The notes: a model not told the origin generated them from the sequence alone. DNA of 64,000 nt from Streptococcus ictaluri 707-05 (GCF_000188015.2 NZ_AEUX02000008.1:154808-218807); one strand, 5' to 3'. Counted from the stretch's first letter, positions 40,521-50,851 are shown. Numbers and translations: made by a program.

Positions 40521-41148
40521 TTACATTGAACTAGCAAAAACCTATGGAGGTTTTACAAGCTTAGATAAACATTATTTAGAAAGACGCTTAGATGGGCTTT
40601 CCGACAGTGAAAAATTAGCCTTTATTACCCCTCCGCCAAGTGTTATTAATGCTTATTTTGCAGAAATCTATCAAAAGCAAAGCCTTCAAGCAGCGACAGA
40701 CTACTATTTTGACTTATCTAAAGCTTTAGACTTGTTTCAGACAGCTCCTAGTTTTTTAGAAGAAAAACCTTTTGTTCGTTTAAACTTATTTGGAAAATCT
40801 TATGGTTTTGCCTATGAAAATGACAATCAAGTCGCTATCATCTTTGCGGAAGAGGATTATGCAGAGCTTGATCAAATTGCTTTTGAATTAGCTCAGATTT
40901 TTCCACATTATGTGATATATGAAGAGAATCAAGTCATTAAAATGAAACATTCCTTTTTTAGTGAAGAGGCTAAAGAAGACATCACTCCAGACGATTGGAT
41001 GTTAAGCCATTTATACCGTCTAAAAGACGGGACATTACTCTTACAAGGCTTTAATAGCGAGGAATTAATAGAGTTGAGTCAATCATTTTCTGAGCAAAAG
41101 TATTATGCCTTTTCACAAAGAGAATTTAGAATTTATATTAGCAATTAG
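40513..41148 (+). CDS. Uncharacterised conserved protein in the hflX-rnz cluster
   Basis: I choose the ATG at 40513 ([20 protein letters not shown]), which overlaps the hflX stop by eight bases and gives 211 residues; a start at 40501 is less likely. The protein is soluble, rich in acidic and aromatic residues, with a predicted alpha/beta pattern and no motif I can name. Homologues in streptococci have been labelled cystathionine beta-lyase without visible support: there is no PLP-binding lysine motif. Function unknown. Confidence 0.75.
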   Translation: MSDYIELAKTYGGFTSLDKHYLERRLDGLSDSEKLAFITPPPSVINAYFAEIYQKQSLQAATDYYFDLSKALDLFQTAPSFLEEKPFVRLNLFGKSYGFAYENDNQVAIIFAEEDYAELDQIAFELAQIFPHYVIYEENQVIKMKHSFFSEEAKEDITPDDWMLSHLYRLKDGTLLLQGFNSEELIELSQSFSEQKYYAFSQREFRIYISN

Positions 41149-41162
41149 AAAGAATAACCTGT

Positions 41163-42092
41163 ATGGAATTACAATTTTTAGGGACTGGAGCTGGTCAACC
41201 AGCCAAACAACGTAATGTGTCCAGTTTAGTTTTAAAACTTTTGGATGAAATTAACGAAGTTTGGATGTTTGATTGCGGTGAAGGTACCCAAAGACAAATC
41301 TTGGAGACGACTATCAAGCCTCGGAAAATTAAAAAAATTTTTATCACTCACTTACATGGGGATCATATTTTTGGTTTGCCAGGATTCTTGTCCAGCCGTT
41401 CCTTCCAAGCTAGTGAAGAACAAACCGATATTGAGATCTACGGTCCAGTCGGTATTAAAACTTATGTAACAACCAGTTTAAAAATCTCAGGCTCTCGACT
41501 TCCTTATCGCATTCATTATCATGAATTTGATGAGCAATCTCTGGGGAAAATTTTAGAGACTGATAAATTCACGGTTTATGCTGAACGCCTAGCGCATACT
41601 GTTTTTTGTATGGGCTATCGTGTTGTCCAAAAAGATTTAGAAGGCACTTTAGATGCGGAGGCTCTTAGAGCAGCAGGAGTTCCTTTTGGTCCACTTTTTG
41701 GTCGTATTAAGAACGGTCAGGATATCACATTAGAGGATGGCCGTCAGATCCTGGCTAAAGATTTCATCTCTGCTCCCAAAAAAGGTAAGATAGTAACCAT
41801 TATCGGAGACACTCGTAAAACATCAGCCAGTGTTCGATTGGCTAAGGATGCAGATGTCCTAGTTCATGAATCTACCTACGGCAAAGGAGATGATCGCATT
41901 GCTAGAAACCATGGCCATTCAACTAATATGCAGGCTGCGCAAATTGCTTTAGAAGCTGGCGCTAAACGCTTATTGTTGAACCATGTGTCAGCTCGATTTT
42001 TAAGCAGAGACTGCCGTCAAATGGAAAAAGATGCTGCTAGCATTTTTGAAGCAGTAAAAATGGTACGAGATTTAGAGGAAGTGTTAATTTAA
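41163..42092 (+). CDS. rnz: Ribonuclease Z
   Basis: The 309-residue metallo-beta-lactamase-fold endonuclease trims the 3' trailer of tRNA precursors lacking CCA. It has the N-terminal [15 protein letters not shown], the zinc motif [20 protein letters not shown], the exosite region in the middle, [10 protein letters not shown], and [19 protein letters not shown] with the late metal ligands (NHVSARF). It ends by overlapping the next start by one base. Confidence 0.94.
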   Translation: MELQFLGTGAGQPAKQRNVSSLVLKLLDEINEVWMFDCGEGTQRQILETTIKPRKIKKIFITHLHGDHIFGLPGFLSSRSFQASEEQTDIEIYGPVGIKTYVTTSLKISGSRLPYRIHYHEFDEQSLGKILETDKFTVYAERLAHTVFCMGYRVVQKDLEGTLDAEALRAAGVPFGPLFGRIKNGQDITLEDGRQILAKDFISAPKKGKIVTIIGDTRKTSASVRLAKDADVLVHESTYGKGDDRIARNHGHSTNMQAAQIALEAGAKRLLLNHVSARFLSRDCRQMEKDAASIFEAVKMVRDLEEVLI

Positions 42093-42856
42093 TGACGCAA
42101 CGAGTGATTTTAGTGACAGGGGCTTCTGGAGGTTTGGCACAAGCCATTATTAATCAATTACCAAAAGAAGACCAGTTGATTTTATTAGGTCGCCAACAAG
42201 AAAAATTAGAAGCTTTGTATAGCCATATTCCCTTGAAAATTTGTATTGGTATTGATATCAAGGGTGCTAAGGCTATTAAAGAGGTGCTAGATCAGATTCA
42301 TGAGCAATTTGGTCATATTGATATTCTTATTAATAATGCTGGATTTGGAGCCTTTAAAAACTTTAATCAGTTCACATCATCTGAGATTGATGAGATGTTT
42401 GCTGTCAATAGCTTAGCTAGCATCCACTTTGCGAGACTGATAGGTGAGAAAATGGCTCAGGCAAAATCAGGGCATATTATTAATATTGTTTCCATGGCTG
42501 GCTTAATTGCATCCTCTAAGTCCACCATTTATTCAGCAACTAAGTTTGCAGTGATTGGTTTTTCAAATGCCTTACGCTTGGAATTGGCAGATAAAGGTGT
42601 TTATGTGACAACGGTTAATCCAGGTCCTATTGCAACTTCTTTTTTTGACACCGCAGACCCGTCTGGTACTTACCTTGCTAGTGTCAAGAAATTTACCCTC
42701 CAAGCTGATCAAGTTGCTGCTAAAGTGATTGCTATTTTAGGAAAAAACAAGCGAGAAGTAAACATGCCTTTTAGTTTAGCTCTAGCGCATAAATGTTACA
42801 CCCTTTTTCCTAGAATCTCAGATTATCTCGCAAGAAAGGTATTTAATTATAAATGA
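42092..42856 (+). CDS. Short-chain dehydrogenase/reductase
   Basis: The 254-residue SDR enzyme uses NAD(P)H. TGASGGLAQA at residues 8-17 is the nucleotide-binding motif, NNAGFGAF the structural motif, and SMAGLIASSKSTIYSATK holds the catalytic Ser, Tyr and Lys. The substrate is unknown; it resembles the DltE/YqjQ-like group. It overlaps rnz by one base and recJ by four, so translation of all three is coupled. Confidence 0.88.
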   Translation: MTQRVILVTGASGGLAQAIINQLPKEDQLILLGRQQEKLEALYSHIPLKICIGIDIKGAKAIKEVLDQIHEQFGHIDILINNAGFGAFKNFNQFTSSEIDEMFAVNSLASIHFARLIGEKMAQAKSGHIINIVSMAGLIASSKSTIYSATKFAVIGFSNALRLELADKGVYVTTVNPGPIATSFFDTADPSGTYLASVKKFTLQADQVAAKVIAILGKNKREVNMPFSLALAHKCYTLFPRISDYLARKVFNYK

Positions 42857-45072
42857 TTAAATCCAAATACATGTGGCATATTGCAGAAAAGAAGCCAGAT
42901 TCTGGCTTCTTTAAGCTAGCAAAAGCAAAAGGGCTCAGTCAAGTAGCCGCAGAAACTGCTTATCAAAGAGGAATTGATACAGAATCAAAACTAGACAGTT
43001 TTTTAAGAGCTGATTTATCAGACTTACACGATCCTTTTTTATTAAATGATATGGGTAAAGCAGTTAATCGTATCCGATTGGCCATTGAAACTGGGGAGCA
43101 AATTCTGATTTATGGTGATTATGATGCAGACGGCATGACATCGGCTTCTATTGTCAAGGAGTGCCTTGAAATGATGGGAGCAGAACCTCTCATTTATTTA
43201 CCTAATCGTTTCACAGATGGATACGGGCCTAACCAAAGTGTTTATAAATATTTTATTGAGCAGGAATCCGTCTCTTTAATTATCACGGTAGATAATGGAG
43301 TTTCGGGATATGATGCTATTTCATATGCTCAAGAGTGTGGTGTCGATGTCATTGTCACGGATCACCATAGTTTACCTGAACGTTTACCGGAAGCTTTTGC
43401 CATTATCCATCCTGAGCATCCTAATGCCAACTATCCCTTTAAAAAGCTAGCAGGTTGTGGTGTAGCCTTTAAATTAGCGACAGCCCTATTGGAGGAAATA
43501 CCTACAGATTGCTTGGATTTGGTAGCCATTGGAACCATTGCTGATATGGTAAGTCTTCAAGACGAAAATCGTATTTTGGTAAAAAATGGGTTACAACTCT
43601 TAAAACAAACGGAAAGAATTGGCCTCCAAGAACTAATGACCATCTCTCAAGTTGATTTTAATCAATTTGACGAGGATGTGGTTGGTTTTAAATTAGCCCC
43701 TCAATTGAACGCTTTGGGAAGATTGGACGATCCCAATCCAGCCATTAATTTGCTTACGGGCTTTGATGATCAAGAAGCTCACGACATTGCTGTGATGATT
43801 AACGAGAAGAACGAAGAACGCAAATCATTAGTTGAGTCAATTGTTAATGAGGCTATGACCATGATTGATCCTCAAAAACCTGTTCAAGTGTTAGCTAAAG
43901 CAGGCTGGCATCCCGGTGTTTTAGGTATTGTGGCTGGTCGCATTATGGAAACGATTAGTCAAACGGTCATTGTTCTAACTATCGACAACGGTATGGCAAA
44001 AGGATCAGCTAGAAGTTTGGAAAGCATTGATATTTTTGAAGCATTGAGTCCTAAGAGAGACTTGTTCACTTCTTTTGGAGGACACGCGGGTGCAGCTGGA
44101 ATGACTTTACCAGTTGACCATTTGGATGCCTTGTCGGAGACGTTATGTCATTATATTGCTGAAAAGCAAATTGATACCGCAGCTAAAAATACCTTGGTGC
44201 TAGATGACCATTTAAACTTACAAGAGTTAGATATTGATACCATAAAAGGAATCAATCGATTAGCTCCTTTTGGTATGGATAATCCTAAGCCTCTCTTTTA
44301 TTTTGACCATTTCAAGGTTACGCAAGCCAGAGCAATAGGACAAGATCAAAATCATCTTAAGTTACGGGTAAAAAAAGGGAATGTGGAGATTGATGCACTA
44401 GCCTTTGGACAAGGAAAGTGGCTTCAAGAATACCAACAGTCTCAGGGGATTGAGTTAGCTCTTAGTCTATCAATTAATCATTGGAACGGAAATACCAGTC
44501 TTCAGTTAATGGTTATAGATGCAAGGGTTTCTGGTGTTCAGTTATTTGATATGCGATCAAAAACAGCCCAATTACCTGAGCACATACCAACCATTGAAGA
44601 AGATACTAGTGCTAAATGCATAGTGATTAATGAGATTCCAGAAGCCTTTGAAGAGTGGCAACAACAATTTTATGGCAAAGACTTTGAGGCTATTTATTTT
44701 AAAAATCATATTAAAAATCCTTACTACCTAACCGGTTTTGGTAGTAGAGATCAATTTGCAAAGCTTTATAAAACCATTTATCAATTTCCAGAATTTGATT
44801 TAAGGTATAAATTAACCGAATTAAGCGAGTACTTGAAGATAGAAAAAATCTTATTAATTAAAATGATTCAGATTTTTGAAGAATTAGGTTTTGTTCAGAT
44901 TAATGACGGGGTCATGTCTGTCAATCGTGATGCTACAAAGAAAGAGATTTCTGAGAGCATCATTTATCAAGACCTTAAAAAATTAGTCAAATTTCAAGAA
45001 TTGATGGCTCTAGCAAGTCCACAGGAAATTTATGATTATCTCGTTTTAACTTCTGAATCAACTAAAAAGTGA
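42853..45072 (+). CDS. recJ: Single-stranded-DNA exonuclease RecJ
   Basis: The 739-residue 5'-3' exonuclease acts in recombination and mismatch repair. DHH-family motifs: YGDYDADGMTSASI near residue 90, TVDNGVSGYDAI, VTDHHSLPE, DLVAIGTIADMV, and the DHHA1 GGHAGAAGMTLP near 413. A C-terminal extension of about 170 residues with a winged-helix-like end (ELSEYLKIEKILLIKMIQIF) is usual in streptococci. Starts within the SDR stop codon. Confidence 0.94.
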   Translation: MIKSKYMWHIAEKKPDSGFFKLAKAKGLSQVAAETAYQRGIDTESKLDSFLRADLSDLHDPFLLNDMGKAVNRIRLAIETGEQILIYGDYDADGMTSASIVKECLEMMGAEPLIYLPNRFTDGYGPNQSVYKYFIEQESVSLIITVDNGVSGYDAISYAQECGVDVIVTDHHSLPERLPEAFAIIHPEHPNANYPFKKLAGCGVAFKLATALLEEIPTDCLDLVAIGTIADMVSLQDENRILVKNGLQLLKQTERIGLQELMTISQVDFNQFDEDVVGFKLAPQLNALGRLDDPNPAINLLTGFDDQEAHDIAVMINEKNEERKSLVESIVNEAMTMIDPQKPVQVLAKAGWHPGVLGIVAGRIMETISQTVIVLTIDNGMAKGSARSLESIDIFEALSPKRDLFTSFGGHAGAAGMTLPVDHLDALSETLCHYIAEKQIDTAAKNTLVLDDHLNLQELDIDTIKGINRLAPFGMDNPKPLFYFDHFKVTQARAIGQDQNHLKLRVKKGNVEIDALAFGQGKWLQEYQQSQGIELALSLSINHWNGNTSLQLMVIDARVSGVQLFDMRSKTAQLPEHIPTIEEDTSAKCIVINEIPEAFEEWQQQFYGKDFEAIYFKNHIKNPYYLTGFGSRDQFAKLYKTIYQFPEFDLRYKLTELSEYLKIEKILLIKMIQIFEELGFVQINDGVMSVNRDATKKEISESIIYQDLKKLVKFQELMALASPQEIYDYLVLTSESTKK

Positions 45073-45084
45073 GGTAAACAGAAC

Positions 45085-45456
45085 ATGAGACTTTGGCATC
45101 AAGAGTTATTGCCCTTCTTACCGCGCCAGCAATTGCTAGGACAGCACCGAGAATGCGCTGCTTTGAGAGGTAAGGGGTGGGGGAGACCGCATACAACGGT
45201 TAATTACGTTTTTCATTATTCCCCCTATAAACTCTACCAATATCATCTCTTAGTCATGCAAGAGATGCAAAAAAGAGGCTATCAACCAGATGCTAAATGG
45301 TTTGAAACAGACTACAGAGGAAAACATCACCCAGTTTATGAACAGCTAATTCCTGTGACTCTTGAGACACCTATCTACCCTGAGCACACCAAAGCTTATA
45401 GGGAAGAATGCTTGGAAAATCTGGCTGAAAAAGGGATAATTTTAGAGATAGCATAA
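45085..45456 (+). CDS. Pyrimidine-dimer glycosylase-like protein (TIGR02328 / endonuclease V-like)
   Basis: A 123-residue protein starting MRLWHQELLPFLPRQQLLGQ, with HRECAALRGKGWGRPHTTVN. This pattern (N-terminal RLW, RE.aaLrGkgWg) belongs to the Pyr_excise/TIGR02328 family related to phage T4 endonuclease V, a UV-damage base-excision enzyme. Biochemical activity in streptococci is not something I can confirm. It follows recJ by 12 bases, giving a repair-related pair. Confidence 0.75.
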   Translation: MRLWHQELLPFLPRQQLLGQHRECAALRGKGWGRPHTTVNYVFHYSPYKLYQYHLLVMQEMQKRGYQPDAKWFETDYRGKHHPVYEQLIPVTLETPIYPEHTKAYREECLENLAEKGIILEIA

Positions 45457-45537
45457 AAGTTATTTTACCTAAAAGTGATTTCATGATATAATGAAGAGTA
45501 TTTTATTTTTGGCTATGGCCACTAGAAAGAATTAATT

Positions 45538-46056
45538 ATGGACTTAACAAATTATATTGCATCAATTGACAATTACCCTAAAGAAGGTATTACCTTCCGT
45601 GACATCTCACCTCTCATGGCTGATGGAAAAGCTTATAGCTATGCCATTCGTGAGATTGCACAGTACGCTTGCGATAAGGATATCGACATGATTGTTGGAC
45701 CAGAAGCGCGTGGGTTTATTATCGGTTGTCCAGTAGCTGTTGAGTTAGGTATTGGTTTTGCTCCCGTTCGTAAACCAGGAAAACTTCCAAGAGAAGTTGT
45801 CTCAGCAGATTATGAAAAAGAATATGGTCTAGATACCTTGACAATGCATTCAGATGCTATCAAGCCTGGCCAACGTGTTATGATTGTTGATGATCTTTTA
45901 GCAACTGGTGGAACAGTTAAAGCAACCATCGAAATGATTGAAAAACTTGGTGGAATTGTGGCTGGTTTTGCCTTTCTTATTGAGTTAGAAGGCTTAAATG
46001 GTCGCCATGCTATTGGTGATTATGACTACAAAGTGTTAATGCAATTTCCTGGCTAA
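45538..46056 (+). CDS. apt: Adenine phosphoribosyltransferase
   Basis: The 172-residue purine-salvage enzyme makes AMP from adenine and [22 protein letters not shown] is the typical N terminus, [13 protein letters not shown] contacts adenine, and [20 protein letters not shown] near residues 119-137 is the PRPP-binding signature. It has its own weak promoter-like sequence upstream and follows the repair cluster. Confidence 0.95.
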   Translation: MDLTNYIASIDNYPKEGITFRDISPLMADGKAYSYAIREIAQYACDKDIDMIVGPEARGFIIGCPVAVELGIGFAPVRKPGKLPREVVSADYEKEYGLDTLTMHSDAIKPGQRVMIVDDLLATGGTVKATIEMIEKLGGIVAGFAFLIELEGLNGRHAIGDYDYKVLMQFPG

Positions 46057-46119
46057 ACCCAAATCAGTTCAACGTTATTAGAAAAGCTTGACTCACAAAG
46101 CGAGCTTCATTGAGGGATT

Positions 46120-46800
46120 ATGAGTTTTTTAGAACATTATAAGTCAGGCAACTTGGTACTTCCAAGTGCCTTACTTTTTCATTACAAGGATATTTTTAAG
46201 AGTTCAGATGATTTCTTAGTTTGGCAGTTTTTCTATCTTCAAAACTCAACTAAATTAGAGGATTTAGCTCCAAGTCAAATTGCTAATGCTCTGGGCAAAT
46301 CCGTAGCAGAGGTTAATAAAGCCATTTCGTCATTGACCAGCCAAGATTTATTGGATATGAAGACTATTGAGTTGGCAGGTGAAATTGAAATCATTTTTGA
46401 TGCTAGTCCTGTTTTAGTAAAATTAGACCAGTTGATTGAAGAAGAACAGGCTGATTCTCAGGAAGTTCAGACAAATCCTAATCAATTCAAGAGCTTAGTG
46501 GAGGAGTTTGAGCGAGAGTTGGGGCGTTTTCTCAGTCCTTTTGAGTTAGAAGACCTTGAACAAACCATTAAAGGTGATAAGGCTGATCCAGAGCTGATTA
46601 GAGAAGCTTTGCGAGAAGCTGTTTTTAATGGAAAAACGAACTGGAAATACATTCAAGCTATTCTAAGAAATTGGCGTAAAGAAGGTATTTCAACTCTAAA
46701 ACAAGTACAAGAAAGAAAACGTGCTAGAGAAGATGTAAGCTCCTCTCAGGTAACAGTCTCTGATGATTTTCTTGCTGCCATGAATCTTTGGAGCGACTAA
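46120..46800 (+). CDS. dnaD: DNA replication protein DnaD
   Basis: The 226-residue protein of the primosome loads the replicative helicase with DnaB/DnaI at oriC and PriA forks. It has an N-terminal winged-helix domain (residues 1-110) and a C-terminal DnaD domain with FERELGRFLSPFELEDLEQT and the terminal YIQAILRNWRKEGISTL motif. It is immediately followed by nth, with a TAATG stop/start overlap, as in other Firmicutes. Confidence 0.93.
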   Translation: MSFLEHYKSGNLVLPSALLFHYKDIFKSSDDFLVWQFFYLQNSTKLEDLAPSQIANALGKSVAEVNKAISSLTSQDLLDMKTIELAGEIEIIFDASPVLVKLDQLIEEEQADSQEVQTNPNQFKSLVEEFERELGRFLSPFELEDLEQTIKGDKADPELIREALREAVFNGKTNWKYIQAILRNWRKEGISTLKQVQERKRAREDVSSSQVTVSDDFLAAMNLWSD

Positions 46801-47450
46801 TGAGAATTGGAAAAGAGAGATTAGCAAAAGTCTTGACCATCATTGGCCAAATGTTTCCTGAGGCTAAGGGAGAGTTAGATTGGGAAACTCCCTTTCAATT
46901 GTTGATTGCGGTGATTTTATCAGCTCAAACGACAGATAAGGCCGTCAATAAGGTAACTCCTGGACTATGGCAGTCTTATCCAGAAATAGAAGACTTAGCT
47001 TCTGCCAAACTTTCTGATGTTGAAAATGCTTTGAGAACGATTGGTCTCTACAAAAATAAGGCCAAAAATATTATTAAAACTGCTCAGGCCATTCGTGATG
47101 AGTTTAATGGTCAAGTTCCAAAGACCCACAAAGATCTTGAAAGCTTACCAGGTGTTGGTCGCAAAACAGCTAATGTGGTATTGGCAGAAGTTTATGGCGT
47201 TCCAGCTATTGCGGTTGATACTCATGTGGCTAGAGTCTCAAAGAGGCTCAATATTTCATCGCCAGATGCCGATGTCAAGCAGATTGAAGCAGATTTGATG
47301 GCTAAAATCCCAAAGAAAGATTGGATTGTCACTCACCATCGATTGATTTTCTTTGGACGTTACCATTGTTTAGCCAAAAAACCAAAATGTGAGATTTGTC
47401 CTGTTCAGTCTTACTGCAAGTATTATAAAGAATTACAAAAACTTAGTTAA
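46800..47450 (+). CDS. nth: Endonuclease III
   Basis: The base-excision glycosylase/AP-lyase for oxidised pyrimidines. I prefer ATG 46800 (216 residues, overlapping the dnaD stop); an in-frame ATG at 46788 adds four residues. The helix-hairpin-helix LPGVGRKTANVVLAEVYG and catalytic Asp in AVDTHVARV are present (catalytic Lys in LSAQTTDKAVNKV). The C-terminal Cys ligands of the Fe-S cluster are seen in CLAKKPKCEICPVQSYC. A terminator overlaps its end. Confidence 0.94.
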   Translation: MRIGKERLAKVLTIIGQMFPEAKGELDWETPFQLLIAVILSAQTTDKAVNKVTPGLWQSYPEIEDLASAKLSDVENALRTIGLYKNKAKNIIKTAQAIRDEFNGQVPKTHKDLESLPGVGRKTANVVLAEVYGVPAIAVDTHVARVSKRLNISSPDADVKQIEADLMAKIPKKDWIVTHHRLIFFGRYHCLAKKPKCEICPVQSYCKYYKELQKLS

Positions 47451-47463
47451 AGCTAAGTTTTTT
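47438..47463 (+). terminator. Terminator of dnaD-nth
   Basis: AACTTAG (47440-47446) pairs with CTAAGTT (47453-47459), followed by T residues; it overlaps the nth stop codon. Confidence 0.75.
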
Positions 47464-47474
47464 CTTTTGCCAAC

Positions 47475-47508
47475 TATACAGTTGACATATATAGTTGAAC
47501 TGTACAAT
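47475..47508 (+). promoter_or_regulatory. Promoter with inverted repeat before padR (likely PadR operator)
   Basis: TATACAGTT (47475-47483) and AACTGTACA (47498-47506) form an inverted repeat spanning a promoter with TTGACA (47482-47487) and TACAAT (47503-47508), spacer 15. PadR repressors commonly bind such palindromes over their own promoter. Confidence 0.55.
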
Positions 47509-47523
47509 AAGTGAGGACTTAAC

Positions 47524-47835
47524 ATGAAAAGACATAAAAATCTTCCACTCACAGAAACTACTTCTTATATTCTTTTAGCCTTGTTAGAACCTGGACATGG
47601 TTATCACATTATGCAAAAAGTAGAGGAGATGAGCGATGGTGATGTGAGAATAGCTGCTGGAACCATGTATGGTGCTATTGAGAATTTATTAGATTAGAAA
47701 TGGATTGCCCCCTATCCTAGTCAAGATAAGAGACGAAAAGTTTATCATATTACCTCAGCTGGTAAGGAAATATTGGCACTTGAAGTCAAACGGATTCGAA
47801 AAATGAGTCAACTTGCCCAAAGTTTTGATTTATAA
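47524..47835 (+). pseudogene. PadR-family transcriptional regulator, in-frame amber
   Basis: ATG at 47524 starts MKRHKNLPLTETTSYILLAL. The winged-helix domain runs through AAGTMYGAIENLLD, where TAG at 47695-47697 interrupts it. The same frame continues KWIAPYPSQDKRRKVYHITS to the stop at 47833-47835, giving a 103-residue protein if read through. The position is normally a Gln or similar (L.xQKWI), so CAG to TAG fits. The stop removes the wing and the dimerisation helix. A DUF2812 gene follows in the usual PadR/DUF2812 pairing. Confidence 0.82.
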
Positions 47836-47846
47836 GGAGTTAGAAC

Positions 47847-48470
47847 ATGAAAAAAATACACTTTTTTGCTTACGATTTGGAAAAAGAAGAAGCTTGGATC
47901 AATCGCATTCAGTCTAAGGGTTATGTCTTAGAAAAGGTAGGTATCTTTTTACCGCTTTATACCTTTAAACGTTCAAAAGAAAGTGAAGAAAGGTTAGTCA
48001 GATTAGATTATCGTAAGTTTAAAGATTATGAAACCTATGAGGATTACCAATCTCTTTTTGAAGATTGTGGTTGGAAACATCTTTCAGGCAGCTTGACCTC
48101 TGGTGTTCACTATTTTCAAAGAGTTGACCCACAAGCTACTTCAGATATTTTTTCGGACTTGAGTTCGACATTAGAAACCAAAGAGAGGGTTTAGAAGAAT
48201 TTAACAGCTAATCTTTACTTTTTTGTATTTTTGACGCTTTTCATCGTCTACAATCATTTCCAAGTCAATGCTTATGCTTTAGATCCTAAATCATGGTACT
48301 ACACTCCAGGATTATGGCAGATGTCAGGAACATCATTTTGGTTTGCTTTTCTTTTTGAAACACCATTTGCTATTGTGTTTCGTAGCCCCTTGTTTCCTCT
48401 TATTTATGTGATTTATACCCTTTATTTAATCAAATCCTTTGTCAATTTACGTCGTAAGGGATGGCAATAA
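47847..48470 (+). pseudogene. DUF2812 membrane protein, in-frame amber
   Basis: The first part (MKKIHFFAYDLEKEEAWINR) is the soluble DUF2812 domain of 115 residues, ending ETKERV before TAG at 48192-48194. The same frame then reads KNLTANLYFFVFLTLFIVYN and two more hydrophobic segments to the stop at 48470. The intact protein would have about 207 residues with a soluble N-terminal domain and C-terminal membrane helices. PadR/DUF2812 pairs are thought to be self-regulated membrane-stress modules; that role is inference. Both genes of the pair here carry an amber. Confidence 0.8.
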
Positions 48471-48474
48471 TCTA

Positions 48475-48503
48475 GGAATGATAGGTTTTTCCTATCATTT
48501 TTT
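48475..48503 (+). terminator. Terminator after DUF2812
   Basis: AATGATAGG (48477-48485) pairs with CCTATCATT (48491-48499), followed by T residues. Confidence 0.8.
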
Positions 48504-48541
48504 GTTATAATATGTTTACTAATGTATAGAAAGATAGGAAA

Positions 48542-49228
48542 ATGGAACATCAATTATCAAAGCGTTTAAAAAGTGTGGCTAGCTTTATTCCAAAAGGAGC
48601 CAAATTATTAGATGTGGGCAGTGATCATGCTTACTTACCTATTTATGCCATAGAAGAAAGCCAGATTTCTGAAGCTATTGCAGGAGAGGTCGTTACAGGT
48701 CCTTATGAATCAGCGCTGAAAAATGTTTCTCAGGCAGGTTTGGAAGATAAAATTCAAGTTCGATTAGCTAATGGTCTAGAAGCTTTTGACCAACGTGATC
48801 AGGTAAGGGTTATCACTATTTGTGGCATGGGTGGCCGCTTGATCGTGGATATTTTAGAAGCTGGTAAGGAAAAGTTACAGACGGTAGAACGTCTGATCCT
48901 TCAACCAAATAATAGAGAAGATGATTTGCGTCAATGGCTGATGGCCAATGAGTTTACCATAGTGGCAGAAACTATCCTGTGTGAAAACGACAAATATTAT
49001 GAAATCATCGTTGCTGAGCATGGTGAAATGACCTTATCCACGACAGAATTGCGTTTTGGTCCCTACCTTTCTCAGGAAAAATCAGTCATTTTTAAGGAGA
49101 AGTGGCAACGAGAAATGGATAAGTTAACGTATGCTTTGTCCTGTATCCCAGAAGAAAAAACACAAGAGCGTCAGCTTCTCTTGACAAAAATGCAACTTAT
49201 AAAGGAGGTTACTGGGAATGAAAGCTAA
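48542..49228 (+). CDS. trmK: tRNA (adenine(22)-N1)-methyltransferase
   Basis: The 228-residue SAM-dependent enzyme methylates A22 of tRNA. The SAM loop is [18 protein letters not shown] near residue 23; [18 protein letters not shown] and [15 protein letters not shown] follow, then [16 protein letters not shown]. The C-terminal part is helical. It overlaps the next gene by eleven bases, the order trmK-Nif3-like being standard in Firmicutes. Confidence 0.92.
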   Translation: MEHQLSKRLKSVASFIPKGAKLLDVGSDHAYLPIYAIEESQISEAIAGEVVTGPYESALKNVSQAGLEDKIQVRLANGLEAFDQRDQVRVITICGMGGRLIVDILEAGKEKLQTVERLILQPNNREDDLRQWLMANEFTIVAETILCENDKYYEIIVAEHGEMTLSTTELRFGPYLSQEKSVIFKEKWQREMDKLTYALSCIPEEKTQERQLLLTKMQLIKEVTGNES

Positions 49229-50006
49229 AGATTTGATTGAACGCTATGAACGTTTTTGCCCACTTGGGTTATCGATGGAAGGAGACGTTAAAGGTCTTCA
49301 AATGGGTTCATTGGATAAAGATATTCGTAAGGTTATGATTACTTTAGATATCCGAGAGTCAACAGTAGCAGAAGCCATTGAAAATGGGGTTGATCTCATT
49401 ATAACTAAGCATGCTCCTATCTTTAAACCGCTTAAAGATCTGGTTTCAACCCCTCAAAGAGATATTCTCCTTGATTTGGTCAAGCATGATATTGCAGTCT
49501 ATGTGAGTCATACAAATATTGATATTGTCTCAGATGGCTTAAATGATTGGTTTTGTGAGCTATTAGGAATAAGTGAAACAAGTTTTTTAAAGGAAGCTTC
49601 CCAAGGTCAAGGGATTGGTCGCATTGGTGTGATACCAGAACAATCTTTAGAAGATTTGGCTAAAAAAGTGAAAGAGACCTTTGGCTTAGATGCGGTTCGC
49701 CTTGTTCGATATGATCAGGAAAATCCCATGGTATCGAAAATTGCCATTTGTGGAGGAAGCGGTGATGATTTTTATTCAGATGCCCTCGCTAAAGGAGCTC
49801 AAGTCTATATTACAGGAGACATCTATTACCATACGGCTCAAGAAATGCTAACAGAAGGTCTCTTTGGTATTGATCCTGGACATCACATTGAAGTACTCTT
49901 TATTTCAAAATTGTTAGAAAAGTGTGAACAATGGAAGACAGAGAATGCCTGGGATGTCCATTTTATAGGGAGTCAGATTTCAACGAACCCTTTTAGTCAT
50001 TTATAA
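49218..50006 (+). CDS. Nif3-like dinuclear metal centre protein
   Basis: The 262-residue protein of the DUF34/YbgI/YqfO family lacks the long insert of YqfO. The conserved metal ligands are seen in [31 protein letters not shown] and the C-terminal [29 protein letters not shown] is also typical. Possible GTP cyclohydrolase-like activity has been discussed for the family; the role is unsettled. AAAGGAGGTT precedes the ATG inside trmK. Confidence 0.88.
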   Translation: MKAKDLIERYERFCPLGLSMEGDVKGLQMGSLDKDIRKVMITLDIRESTVAEAIENGVDLIITKHAPIFKPLKDLVSTPQRDILLDLVKHDIAVYVSHTNIDIVSDGLNDWFCELLGISETSFLKEASQGQGIGRIGVIPEQSLEDLAKKVKETFGLDAVRLVRYDQENPMVSKIAICGGSGDDFYSDALAKGAQVYITGDIYYHTAQEMLTEGLFGIDPGHHIEVLFISKLLEKCEQWKTENAWDVHFIGSQISTNPFSHL

Positions 50007-50024
50007 GAGAAGAGGAATTAATAA

Positions 50025-50846
50025 GTGGGGTGGCTTTTAGAACAGAATCTTATTTTATTAGCATTTTTGGCGGGACTTTTTACATGGGGTGCTACTATTT
50101 TTGGTGCAGCCATTGTCTTCTTTTTTAAACGCATCAGTCGTCGATTACTGGATATTATGATGGGATTTGCGGCTGGTGTCATGATAGCAGCCTCTTTTTG
50201 GTCTTTGTTAGAACCCTCCATTTCCTATGCCAAAGCAGATGGACGTGTTTGGTCTTGGTTTCCTGCAGCTATCGGTTTTTTATTAGGTGGCTTATTTATC
50301 ATAATGATAGACGCCTTAGTTCCTCACTGATATTTGGATAAGGAAGTATCAGAAGTTGAAGGGCTTCAACCTGCTCACAAATTATCCAAAACAAGTCTGC
50401 TCTTTTTAGCGATTACCATTCACAATATTCCTGAAGGGTTAGCCATAGGGGTAACTTTTGGAGCTTTGGGTCATGGAGATGTTCCCAAGTCCGCTTTGCT
50501 GGGAGTTTTAGGACTGGCTATTGGTATTGGACTTCAAAACATACCAGAAGGCGCTGCGCTATCTATTCCCATTCGAGCCGATGGGAAATCGCGCTTCAAA
50601 GCCTTTGTTTGGGGAGCAATGTCAGCAATTGTTGAGCCGATTGGTGCCGTAGTTGGAGCAGCTTTGGTCCTTGTTATGCTGCCCATCTTACCTTATGCCC
50701 TCTCATTTGCAGCAGGAGCTATGATTTTCGTAGTGGTTGAGGAACTCATTCCTGAATCACAAACAAATGGCAACACAGATGTTGCCACCTTAGGATTGAT
50801 GCTAGGATTTGTGATTATGATGGTCATGGATGTAGCCTTAGGATAG
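50025..50846 (+). pseudogene. ZIP-family metal transporter, in-frame opal stop
   Basis: A GTG start at 50025 opens GWLLEQNLILLAFLAGLFTW and three helices to DALVPH, where TGA at 50328-50330 interrupts the frame. It resumes YLDKEVSEVEGLQPAHKLSK and contains the ZIP signature HNIPEGLAIGVTFGALG and QNIPEGAALSIPIR, the metal-binding helices, to the stop at 50846. The joined protein would have 273 residues, like ZupT/GufA zinc importers. The downstream half could start only at a TTG (50334). CGA or TGG changed to TGA would explain the break. Confidence 0.82.
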
Positions 50847-50851
50847 GAAAA

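Noticed and set aside
40513..41148. Annotation as cystathionine beta-lyase
   Set aside because: No PLP-lysine motif and too short for that family; left as uncharacterised.
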